Shown piece by piece: positions 49,639 through 60,960 of a stretch of 64,000 nt of DNA. The notes under the pieces are model-generated. The model did not search any database. It saw nothing but the letters and a program-made list of their open reading frames with translations, and was not told the DNA's origin. The stretch spans positions 4,350,001 through 4,414,000 of the forward strand of contig CM036628.1 in assembly GCA_020746105.1 (NCBI GenBank), given 5' to 3'. The stretch's first letter is position 1. Each line of letters begins with the position of its first letter. This stretch comes from Trogon surrucura. Lineage: Eukaryota; Chordata; Aves; Trogoniformes; Trogonidae. Made by a program: the position numbers and the translations under genes.

Positions 49639-52619
49639 CTGAAAGAAAATCCTTGAGGAGTGAATTTGTTTTTTTGTCACAGTCTGCAGGTTTGAATGTT
49701 GCTTTACAGGATGGTTTCCTTCCAAAGGGCAGGGCTGGAGCATTTTGATTCATGGATGCTACATCATTCATGGACTCAGAAACTAGGAAATTCAGCACTT
49801 TTAACCTTGGGCTTCTCTTGAGATCTCCTTAGGTACATTTACTGCCCCATCACTGCTGCATTCGAATGTTTTAGAAACCCCTATCAACTGAAACAATGGC
49901 ATCAGTTACTCTTTTTTTCTTTCACACAAGGAATATCTGGGGAAAGTTTTTTCATTCTGTGTGTATGTATGAGTGAAAGAGAGGGCCCAAGAAGAACCAC
50001 TCAGGAAAAGCCATTTACATATGACAGGAACCCAACATGTCTTGCTTCCACAGCCCTGAAATCCTCACAGAGGTTTTCCTTTCACCTCACATTTTACCAC
50101 CGTATCTTTGCAACAGAGCTGTCCTGGGAGGATGATCAAGCCAGCGATGCAAAAGACTTTAAGAGTTAAGGCAGAGACCTTGAACTGCACTTTGCATTAG
50201 AGTCGGTCCCCAGTGCAGAACATCAGGCTGATGTGCTCACGGTAATGATTGTTGCTAAGCAAAGGGAGCTGATAGCTGTCTTTTGTATTGTAGTTTTCAG
50301 GATGTGTGGCCTCACTGAATGGTCAGGAGGTCAGGAATGCATAGGTCATCCTGGTCAGTCCCAGGCCCAATTGAATGGGACACCTCTTACGGCAGATGGA
50401 AAGGGGAAATTTGCTGCCATGGTTGTAGGCATCTGTAGCAGCAAGGAGTTCAAAAGGAGCACAAGACTGCATATGGTCCTATCCCAGTCCCACGCTTCCC
50501 CACCTTAACCTCTAAACATTTACCTCTCCTTAAAGCATGCAGCAGAGGGAAGTCTTGACTTAATACAGTCTTAGCCCTGTCAAATTTGATTTAACCTAAG
50601 ATGAGCCAAGAAATCATGGTGTGACCAGGTGACATAGAGGAGGCAGTAATGATCTAGTTCATTGCTTGCTGGCTCTATGCCTTTATTTGTTTCACCAATT
50701 CTCCTGCTCTCTTCACGCTTCAGAAGTGTGGTTATGCTGAAGACAGTCACAGAAGGTGGCTGAGATGATCTACAGACCTACCTCTGCTCCTATTCTCTGT
50801 CACAAGGTCACCTCCCATCATCTGTGTGAGTTATAATGCTGGAGTTCAGAAACCAGTTCAGCTCCCTAAACTGAGGGAAAACTGCTATCTTCTGCAAGAC
50901 TGCTACCCAAAGCAGCCTCCACCGAGTCAGTAAATGACAGGACTGAAGAGCTGTCAGTAGGAGAGAAAAGTATAAGGATCAGGACCCTGCTCTTACTGCA
51001 AGGCTGGGAGCTTAAACTGTACCTGAGCGCTCTGACAATGCTCAGAGCAGGAACTCTGGTCACCAGGGAGCCATCTGAGCTCAGAGGGGCTTCCCCCATT
51101 TCAGTCTAAGAAATAAGGACTGACCCACTTCAGCCTGTTTCCTTTACGCTCGTACAGCTCTGGGAAATAGGACAGACGAACACGCACAGGGATCAATAAT
51201 AGTCAAGTGCTACAGTGAGTCCATTAGGACGAGCCCATCCATCAGGGCTACAAGAGCTCTTTCCGTGCCTGGCTGTAGCCTGAGGCTTGGCTGAGACGGA
51301 TCTGTGGCATTCGCCCCAGCTCTTGACTGGCCTGTTAGGGAAAAGACAGCTCTTGGCAAAAGTTTCCAAGGCCATCTCTTCTGAGCACTTAGTTTTCAGC
51401 CCTTGCTGCCAAGACATTGCAATGCTTTAGGATCAGTGTCCTTCAGCAGAACATAATTGAAGAATTTTAAAAGAGTTCTTCCACCTGTTGTAGTAAAGGA
51501 AGTACAAAAGGGGTTTCTGGAGTAAGGGAGGCAACTTTTTTCCTGGAGACTGGAAAAGGAGTGGTTTGAGTTCAGCATCTGAGGACTCCAGCTGTGATAT
51601 GCTCAATCACACTAAGATTTTGAAGACCTACCTATGGGAAATCCATGCATACTTCAGAAAGGAGCCCCACAGAGGCTCATCGTCTGCACGAATGTCAAAG
51701 TCTCCCAAGGTGATGGATTACTCCAGCACTTCACCTAATGTGACTTTCATCAGTATTTCTGTTGACTTTGGGTGTGATATGACAAGACAGAACCAGACAG
51801 TACCCTTCCCTTAGGGCTACGTTTCCTTGGCATTTTAGGCGGCCACTCAATTCAAGGATTTTTAAGACGTGAGGACACACTGGTTTGGGGAGGAGCATGT
51901 AAGCCACATTGCCTGTACTGCTCTTTCCACTTGAGCACAAATAGCTACAAATTTATTTTCCCATGGACCTTTTGCATAGGTAATGATTTTGAAGAATTGA
52001 GACAATGAAGAATCTGTTACACTTTTATATCACTGGGTGAGCTATTTCATCGATCTTCGCCATTAAAGGCGCACGGTACTCGATGAGCATTTCTCACTTC
52101 AAGACTCGGGTGAGATCCAGCCCAAAGTGGGCAGAAGGCAAACTGTCAGAGAGTGGGTTTTCTTCATTTGTTTTAGAGGAACATGATACCAGAAATAAAT
52201 AGAGAGTCTACAACGCTGTAACTGTAATAACCTTTACAGCTGAAATCAAAATTTAAACACAAACACTATAAGCATAGGACAAGTAAAAAAATTGCACCAC
52301 TGATACCAAAACTTCTACAAATTACATACTGCTGGTGGTTTTTTTGGTGTTTTTCTTTTGCTCAATATGCTGAAACACAGCAGGACAACAGCAGTAAAGA
52401 AAGGCAGGCACACATGTGCTGTCCTCTAGAAGACTGTTCCCAGGGAAATCGACAGAGTTAGTGATTCTTGCAAAGTCAGAATTCAGAAAACAAGGAGGAA
52501 GACTATTCTCATCAGAACAACAATCTCTATTTGCTCAAATTATAAGCTGGGGGGGAGGAGAGAGATAAACAGTTTAATCTGTTGTAAACTGATTTTGACC
52601 CTGAAGGTGATCACAGGTA
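49639..52619. other. Noncoding stretch
   Basis: The sequence is gene-free as far as can be seen. 50160-50520 and 50860-51420 are GC-richer and somewhat complex, with short frames on both strands but no domain or family signature. Confidence 0.45.
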
Positions 52620-53035
52620 CACAGCATTACGGCACTTTAAACTGTTTTATGCAAAGCTTAAAAAAGAGCCAGGGACAAACAAAGCTTTTTTTGTGTTTGC
52701 TAAACAAAGCATGAAAGAATAGTGACAAAAGTAGGAGGAGCCGAGTTTGTCCGGACAAAGCCAGGAGGAGGAGCCCTCATGCAATGGAAATGCAGTTCAG
52801 TGGTCCTGGATTGATATGCTCATCCTTTAAACCCCCAGGGCTGGGAGATCACAGAGCCTGAAAGTCCATCAAAGAGCACTTCTCTGCATTGATCCAGTCT
52901 GGAGCGGAAGGCTGGTGGGGGTCTGCTCTTCTGTATAAGACTGCCTCCGAAGATAATCAGCTTTTCTTCCTTGGAAATTGGGGAAGCCCCAACATCAATA
53001 AAGTGTTATTTCAAGTAAAACGTCAGCCTAAACCC
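52620..53035. promoter_or_regulatory. Candidate enhancer with SOX-type site cluster
   Basis: SOX-like AACAAAG words occur at 52678-52684 and 52703-52709, a GACAAAA follows near 52724, and a perfect palindrome TTTGTCCGGACAAA lies at 52746-52759. Around it are two 'aggaggagcc' copies (near 52734 and 52764), an octamer-like 'atgcaatggaaatgcag' and 'ttgatatgctcat'. The segment is more complex than its neighbours and lies just upstream of simple T/A tracts. SOX proteins bind ACAAAG/ACAATG words (established). Function here is inferred. Confidence 0.35.
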
Positions 53036-55732
53036 ACTGAAGTCTGAACATGTGTGTGCGTCTATTTTGTTGTGGTTTGGGGCTTTTTTTTAAAAAAAAA
53101 GAGAAAAAAAAAGTATGTAACATCAGAGGAGGGTAAATATTTTACCTTGCAAGTGCACACAATACTCCAGCTGTTCTTTCCAACTTGTCAAGAGCAGGGC
53201 TGACAACAAAGGTCTCTAAAGCAGTTTACAAACTTCCCTATTTATGTTGGATGTTCAAGCAGCACAGTAGCACCCGACCTAAAAAAAGAAAAGGAAAAAA
53301 AAATAATTAAAAATCACTTATTTTACTCTCCATTATTTGTTAGGTTACCACGTACTGCAGGCAGGCAATTACATGTCGGCTCAGTTCCTTAATTTAAAAC
53401 ACTTCAGGTCTGACAAAAAGGAGATCAGAAAACCCGGGGAATATTTAACACTGACAGCTGGTGCTGTGACAGGCTCCCATTCGCTTTAGCTCTAGTTCCC
53501 AGGTGATGTTTGGCTGGGGAACTACCTCTCACAACTCCGTATTCGGTTTTTTTTTCCAAATTATATATCTGACCTACGTATGTTAGAGGGTTGAGAAAGC
53601 AGAAAGCAGACGTAAGTGGGAGTGAAATCAGACAATCTAGCACTACCCAGTGTAACTAGAGTCTGAAAGTCATTAATCAGTGGTTCATCTGACACTGGAA
53701 ACTGTTAGGATATTTTATTTATTCAAGTGTTGAACAAACAGAGCATGATACAGGCTTTCCCGTCGCAGTATGTGCAATTTGACTTGATAAACCTTAGGAA
53801 TATTTTAATACCATTAAACTGCTGCGTTTGACTAAAACAAATTGAATGGCTGACAAATCTCTGTACCCTAGAGATCCTGATCACCAGCAAACCAATCTGT
53901 GATATCCTGGTATTTGAAACTATTTCAGGTGACCACAACTATTACAAAGAAATAAGGTTAAAATTACCTCTGTGCGCTACCTATCTGTGAGCATAATCAC
54001 AGAGAGGAGGGAGAGCAGCAATTCAGTTGCCTACAAATAGTCCATTTCATGATTTTTGATATTAGAAAGGGTCACAAAGGATGCAATTCTTCCAAAACAC
54101 TCAGCACTGGTGTAGAGGTGGTGTTACTGGGATTAGCAGGTCACCAAACTCAGGGGCTTGAAAATCAGATGCACACAAAGTACTTTGCTAACAACGTTTC
54201 AATCAATTTCTGTGAGATAATAAATCCCAGGTAATCTCAAAAAAAATGAACAGTAGAGATCAAAGCTCTCTTTTGGCCCCTGTATAGTTGTTGATCATTT
54301 CCCTTTCACTTTCTTCTCCGCCTCCAAAAACAATCACACTACCAGGAATCAGAAAAAGAAGAGTTTCTTTCTCTCATATTCACACAGCCTAATATTTAAA
54401 TGTTTATTAAGGGTATTTATTGTTGAAGATAGTCTTATTCTGCATAGGTAGAGAGTTGATTAGCCAACATTATGAACCCTTTTGAGTATGTCAATATATC
54501 TATAGTCTTCAGAAAATGTACTGATCTAGTCGGTATGCAGAGTAGAAAATAGCTTCTATCTCAAGACGCTCATAATCTCTGGTTCTTCTTACATAGAAAT
54601 TTTAAAAGTAGAATTTTTCCATTGATTTATGTAGCACAGACACACTCACTAATGCAACAGTGGTAAACAAAACTAGAAAAGGAAAAAAAAAAAAAAGGTA
54701 TTGCTCTGGTATAATCACATCCACATAGGAAATCATGCTAGTGAAATGAGACAAACAAGCACTCTACAGCCGACTATACGAAAAAGGTTACTGCTCATCA
54801 GTCTGCCCCCGAGCATCTCTCCAACGCCATCTGCCAAAGGTCATCACCTCCTCAGCCCTGGCAGCACTACTCACGTGTTGGTTTCCAGGGATGTTTCGGT
54901 CGGAAAAAAACAGGTTAACTTGAGCAGTTCAAACAGATTCAGGTTTGCTTAACCTAAAGCCAATCTGAAAGCACTTTGCTGGTGAATCTGAGCAGCAAGA
55001 ACCTCTGCAAAGTCATAAGCACCTGGTAGCATCTCCTACCAGCACAGCTGAACCTAGAGAGAGACGCACACATCTGAACCCTGATTAAAGCCATAGAGAT
55101 ATGTGGGTAGGTTTCCCTACAACACCAGCACATACCTACAGAGTCAGGTGGTTTGAGGCAGGATGAATTGAAAATCAGGACATAAATGAGGAAGATAAGC
55201 ATCAGGGATCCCTATTGTTTCTCTCAGACCATTTTCTGCTAGCAGCTTTAGAGCCATCAGTCTAGGACAAGTGACTGTAAAGAAAGTAACCACAGAGATG
55301 GTTCTACTTGGCATGAGGAGGGCAATGCATTCCTAAGGATTTGTCTGAGAGACAAAAGCAGATCATTGGGATAAGCTGGTGATATCGAGGGTGATAAAAG
55401 GTAAAGGGTCAACTGCTTACATCGGTGGGTATGGAGAGGACTCTGATTAAAGACATTAAAACCATGGTTAAAGAAGGTAAACTTCCCACAAGAATTTCTA
55501 CTTCCTGATAATCAATGCAGAAAATCAAAGCAAAACATGTTACAGAGTGAAAGCACTACCAGAAACCGCGCACTGAGAGCTTGAACCTAAAATAATGAAA
55601 AAAACGAATTATCATCACTGTGGGGATTTATTTGGAGCACATGACAGCACGGCAACATGCTAGCCTGTTTTAGTACAGCTCTAGAGTTTGGGTTCCTGGA
55701 GCATGAGAGCAGATTTCCCTTCATTTCTACAG
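53036..55732. other. AT-rich noncoding stretch with simple runs
   Basis: T8 followed by purines lies at 53084-53113, an A-rich purine run at 53281-53303 and A14 at 54683-54696. No other element is recognised. Confidence 0.5.
54683..54696. repeat. Poly(A) run of 14
   Basis: A simple A14 with no retroposon body identified. Confidence 0.85.
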
Positions 55733-55852
55733 CTGCAAAAGGGAACCCACTGCCTCTGTAATCAGCAAAACACACTCAGTGTAGGTGATACCTCCCATAA
55801 GCATATCTGGCTGTGGACATTGATGCACTGTTTTCACCATTTACAGAACAAA
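55733..55852 (+). other. Candidate 120-nt exon
   Basis: The acceptor is 'tttcccttcatttctacag' and the donor AAA|GTAAGTG (55853). The length is 40 codons exactly. Only one frame is open; it starts LQKGTHCLCNQQNT and contains four Cys and five His, but no known zinc-finger spacing. The other frames have stops. There is no family match that I know. Splice signals are good but unsupported by anything else. Confidence 0.12.
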
Positions 55853-56922
55853 GTAAGTGCTTGCGTCCAACTATTTGGCCAGCAGTTCTGCAAAAGCCTC
55901 ACTGCTCCTTGCTGCAATGCTCTGGGAAGAAGATGAGCAACGGAACCTTTTGTGGTCTTGGGAGGTTTCCCATTTGCTGCTTCACTGAGATAGTAAGTGG
56001 GGGCTAGATGCTTTGGTTCCCTTTACTAAGGGAGTGCAGGAGCTCATCATTTTCAAAGACAGGCCGAGCAGGCTCATGCTTAAACAATATTGACCTCAAC
56101 AGGCTTTCTATCAGGCTGCTGTCCTCTACACACTTGTTGTGAGGGAGAACCTCCAGCTGTGTGCAGCAGCTCCAGCAGCCAGTGCAAAGAGCAAGACGTG
56201 ATTTAAGACAGCGTTCAAAAGAGAAAAAAAAATAAAACTCAACTGAAGGGAAACTGTCCCATTCAAGTGCAAGAGTAACTAAAAGTAAATGCACCAAATC
56301 TTTCTTCTAAAGAAAGAAAGAAAGAACAGCCCCAAAGTTTGCAAGTTTAACCTTTGGCTAAACATGCATACAGCATCCCGTCAGCTTTGCACCAGTTTAG
56401 ATATTCATGAGGCATGCAGTGTGAAGTACTTTTCATTTTTGCGACGTTTGGGAAATTAGCCAGCAAGCAGGGAGTAGACAATAATAGCAGATTCCTATTT
56501 GATGACTGGATTCGATTTGATGCATCTTTTAGTGTTTTGATCATTCGGACTGAAGATAAGACGCCCACAATTTGGTAGCTGGCAAAGTGGGATTTAATAA
56601 GTCTCCCGTAAAACACAGCATGTATGCAAACAGCCCCGAGGATTAGACTCCACTTGCTTAGTTTAGAACTTGGTGCAGCCAACCTGAATAATCAAAGGGA
56701 GGAACAAAAGTTGTGAATCCCCTCAATGCACTGCTTCATTAGGATCTCCTTACAAAAAAAGAAAATGGGACTCATCTGATCAGCCAGATTTTATGGCATC
56801 TGATTAGACCACCATTTTCTCAGCAGGTCCCCTTTCTTTAAACTGTTGACTATGGATGGCCTGCTGAATAGGATGAACTTTGGACCGCTAAATTGCAGCA
56901 TTATGGTTATTTAGTGTAATTT
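55853..56922. other. Noncoding stretch
   Basis: (AAAG)4 lies at 56309-56324. The minus frame at 56682-56347 (111 codons) has no recognised domain. Confidence 0.45.
56309..56324. repeat. (AAAG)4 microsatellite
   Basis: Four perfect tetranucleotide units. Confidence 0.85.
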
Positions 56923-56989
56923 ATGAAAAAGAGAGAAGTCGTGATCACCTACTTCATATTGCTAATGATATCTCCATTTATCAGAACAG
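56923..56989 (+). other. Candidate signal-peptide first exon
   Basis: The ATG opens MKKREVVITYFILLMISPFI, a basic start followed by a hydrophobic core as in secretory signal peptides, then RT. It ends at AACAG|GTACGA, a plausible donor leaving a phase-1 junction, which is common after signal-peptide exons. Read without splicing, the frame runs to 57132 (69 codons) with six Cys, but the spacing does not fit the avian beta-defensin pattern. The start context is poor (T at -3), and no promoter or downstream exon is visible. A random hydrophobic frame in AT-rich DNA is quite possible. Confidence 0.13.
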
Positions 56990-57727
56990 GTACGAGTTTG
57001 GATCATCATTTTTGCCACACAGTCACAGAACACTGCTCAATTAGATACCAAAAAAATTGTATTTGCCAATGGGGCTGTACGAATACCAAATTAAGATTTA
57101 ATGGTCCTTACATAATCATTTATTACTGTTGACTGTTTGCTGCCTTACATTAAGTCCCACATCATCTTGGTATGTTTGCTTCAAAGTTTTCTATTCATTC
57201 CCTATTTTTGATTTGCATTTTATTGTGTCTAGTCTAAAAAAAAAAAGGAATAATAATCTAAACTTGATTTTTCTACCCTGCAATGTTTCATCAAAACAGA
57301 AATTAAAGGCATAACAAATTAAAAAGATGTTGCCATAATTATATTAAAGTGATTTCAGAGTGAAAGTGTCCTCACCTTGAATGAAAAGAGACAGATTTCC
57401 AGTTATAGAAATTACCACTTTGTCTTCTTTCCCTAACAAATAAGACTGACAAACACTCTCCATAGAGGCAAATTTCTAAATTGCTGATTATTACAGGTAA
57501 TGATCTATTCACTATGTCAGCTTCCGAGCCATCCTTAGAAGCTGGAGTTATGCAAGTTAACAATGAACCATCAGCGAGGGGAGGAACTACACCAGCAGGT
57601 GATGCTACCAGGCAGAACCCAGTTCCACTGGCGTGGCAGAAGCAGAGTACGTAAGGACTGAACCCATCTCCTGTCCCATATCCATGCAAACCGCTGGAGG
57701 ATGCTCTTGCCTCCAGCCCGCTCATGA

Positions 57728-57752
57728 CTGGTTATATATATGTCATAACCAG
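57728..57752. repeat. 8-bp inverted repeat around TA-rich loop
   Basis: CTGGTTAT and ATAACCAG flank a nine-base loop ATATATGTC. It is likely incidental. Confidence 0.6.
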
Positions 57753-57902
57753 CTATGTCATAGCTGTACAGCTCTGTATTTGCCCTGCTGCTGTCAGCAG
57801 GAGGTTGTATGGGTACTTCTACCCCAGCCCCAGTGAGTCAGGTGGGTATAAACCCCCCCAAAACCCACATAGTTTTCAATCCAACCAGGTTATTAGACTG
57901 AA

Positions 57903-57938
57903 AGAGGTTTAGCTAGACCAAGAGGTTTAGCTAGACCA
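57903..57938. repeat. Perfect 18-bp tandem duplication
   Basis: AGAGGTTTAGCTAGACCA is repeated exactly twice in a row. The perfect identity indicates a recent slippage or duplication event; the unit is not part of a known repeat here. Confidence 0.95.
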
Positions 57939-60900
57939 AGGCAGGGGATCATGGTCTCTGGCAGAGCACCCTGGGCAAGCAATGCAGGATTCCCCAGCAG
58001 AGCTCAACCTGGAACAGGAGGTCTACCTAGAGCCTAATTCTGAATTCGACCTCATGAGACACATTTTTCTTGCCACTTGTCAATAAATTGCTGTGGCGAT
58101 GTTGTTCTGGAATGACTAGGAGCTAAACTTGCAATAATTATCCCTGCACCACTTCTGGGATAACAGCGCGAAGACTTTTCTGTTCTGGTTTGAAGCCACT
58201 TTGCAATAGGGAATCTGCTCGTGCACTTCTTCCAAACGAACAATCTGTTTTGTCAGCCTCCTCCTGCAGTCAAGCCTTCGCACGGCTTGTTTGCTGCCTT
58301 CTCTGCAGATTTTTCTGCTGTCGCAACTCAGATTCAGTGTACTCTACAAAGTAAAGTTTTTACTTTCTGAGAGTCAGCAGCTTTCTCTGTGACCCCTCAG
58401 CAGGAGCTATTTGCTCTCTAGAATATCTTACTAGCAGGCTGACTTTCTGCAAGAGTGCACCGGGATTTCCCTGTGGGTCACGGTCCATATTCGCTGTCAC
58501 AGAGACCTTGGCACCACTGTAGGCTGGCAAATGCTCAGATTTGGATTTTGATCATTAGAATCAAACAGCAGTAGATACTGTGAAACACCCCCCAGAGTGC
58601 ACTCGGGTGGGACAGAGAGAAAAAGCAGCAAGAACCACACCACCACCCCTCAGAGGCAGCAGAGTTCATTACACTGGCCTGAGACCTTGAACAATTTAGA
58701 ACTTCCATATATTTCCCTTCCCAAATTGCTGTTCCTCAGTGAACAGAGGAAAACTTGCTGCAGCAATATTCCCAGGGAAAACCTTTTAGTTAGATTTGGT
58801 GCAGCTCATCTGTGGAACCATTAGTTGTTAACTAACTGTAGAGTTATCAGCATCGCCTCGGCTACGCGATGTAGTCTTGTTCTTTGTACCTCAGAGAGGC
58901 CCTAATTTGTCTTCCTTCTCACTCTGTACACTTTGTTCAAGCAGATTCTCAAGAGAAACGGTGAGAAAGTCTGCACAGGGTAGTATTACATGATGACACA
59001 TCTCTAAGGTTATTCACTGTAGTAGATAACAACATTCATCCAAGATCAGCCTTGAAAACAAATGCCCATCTTGCACAAAATGAATTTGTTAAGGAAAGTC
59101 AGCAAGAGCTTTTCTCAAGCCCCAAATGCAGCTTTCTGATGGGCTCTGCCAAATAAGATGCTGATGCCTCCCTTTCGCAGCGTGCTCAGTAATTACAAGT
59201 AGAAGGGAGGAAGCCAGAAGAAAGACATTAGTTCAGCTGTCAATGCACGTAAGTGTCCACAAGTGTCATCAAGTATGAAGAAGCAGAGGCAGCCGTTTGA
59301 CATTGCTGCCTCCGCGGAAGAGATTTTTTACAACAAAGGCAGAATTTGATAAATTGTGCCAGTCCCCTGCCAGTATTCATCACTTCCTGGGGTATTTCTA
59401 AATAAAAGATCCCCTGGCAGGTGAGTAGACAGAAATGAAGGACAACTCATGGGTAAGATGAGTAGGCAAGCACACAGACCTTCACATCTTCTGCAAGTGG
59501 CAGGAGACAGAGATCTGCTAGAGCTCTCCAAGCCTCCTATCGTTGCAGTATTTGTGTGTCGGTTGTTAAAGACCAGCATTACTCTTGGTATAGAGCAAAG
59601 AAAATGTTCTCAAAGCCTTCTGTTGAGCCTTTTATTGGTGTTTGTGGAAGAAACCTTCCATCTCAGTAATCACCTACTTGTATTGCACTGGTAGAGCCCT
59701 CAACAAGCTCAGCAGCCCCTCTGAGGGACCTCTGCATAAAAAAAGGTTTTAGCGGTGGTAACACACATCACAAAGCAGAGGATGAAAAGCAAGCAAGGTT
59801 TAGGGGTAATTCATTCTCTGGGAATGAGTTTTTCAGGAAACATGACTGTTCCTGCATAACTTCTGGTGCTGGAGTCACAGGAGTATCAAACGAACCTCGG
59901 TGACAGAAACATAAGCAGCAACTTTTTGGCAGTTCTCGCCTCTGCACACACACTCATTATTTCACATATAACACAGAATAAAGAGCTAAGGGTTTCAAGT
60001 ACTTAGAAGTGATCCTTGGTCCAGGAATAGATTTTGAGTTGTATCGTTTTATGTGGTATTGGTCATACGCAATTGTCATTTAAAAAGCAGATCTTTTAAA
60101 TGGCTCAGATATATTTCGTTAAGACTTGTTTCCTCCCCTGTGGAAAAATGCAATGTGTATTCTAACAATTATTACACCTTTATTCTGTGCATCAACTCTG
60201 TTTCTAAATGTCTGAACTGACAGCATGTCTGGTCACATGAGTCCAGTCGACAAATTTGGCTAACGGTAATGCTTTAGGACAAAATTATGAAAAAAATGAC
60301 AAATTAGCAATGGCACCTAATCAATAAATGACACAATATGGAACCCATGAACCTGATAATGCAACCTCGCAATTCTCTCATTTCATAAAGTAAATTACTG
60401 GAGCTAAACATGTGCAAGATGATGTCTCATTTCCAGTTAGCTTTCCTCCAACCAATAATAAATTTATCTGGATTTATATAGATTATAGCTCTAAAATGAT
60501 CAGTAACACACAATTTTGAGAATGTTGCTACTTTTAACCCTAAACCAGTCATTAGTAAGTAGCCTACAAAGTGCTGTTGCCTTAAGACACTCTGATGCTT
60601 CAGAAGAAGTTCCCAGCTAAAATATTATCACTACACCAAGTAAAATCCAGGAAACAGAGAGACAAAGCAGTTTGTTTTTGCTAAAGGAACTTCATAACTT
60701 CCTCACTTCATCTAGAAAAATACTACCACAGCACTGTCACTTTGAGAAGAACTCTTAAAATATTTCAAGATTTAACTGGCCTTCAGATAAATTTTCTGTC
60801 GTTGCAGTCAAATGCTATGTTAAACTACCTCAGTAATAATACTGCGAAGCCTGAAATTACTCACCTTGATTCTTACAACTAGCTTTGGTGACTTATCTAA

Positions 60901-60941
60901 CCTCTGCAGGCTGGCATTTCTCATGATGTGGTTTGCACAAG
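57939..60941. other. Noncoding stretch
   Basis: No repeat family is recognised. 58080-58520 is somewhat richer in CpG than its neighbours but lacks other signals. Confidence 0.45.
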
Positions 60942-60960
60942 AAAAAAAAAAAAAAAAAAA
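60942..60960. repeat. Poly(A) run of 19
   Basis: An uninterrupted A19 follows 'gcacaag'. There is no retroposed body or target-site duplication visible. Confidence 0.9.
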
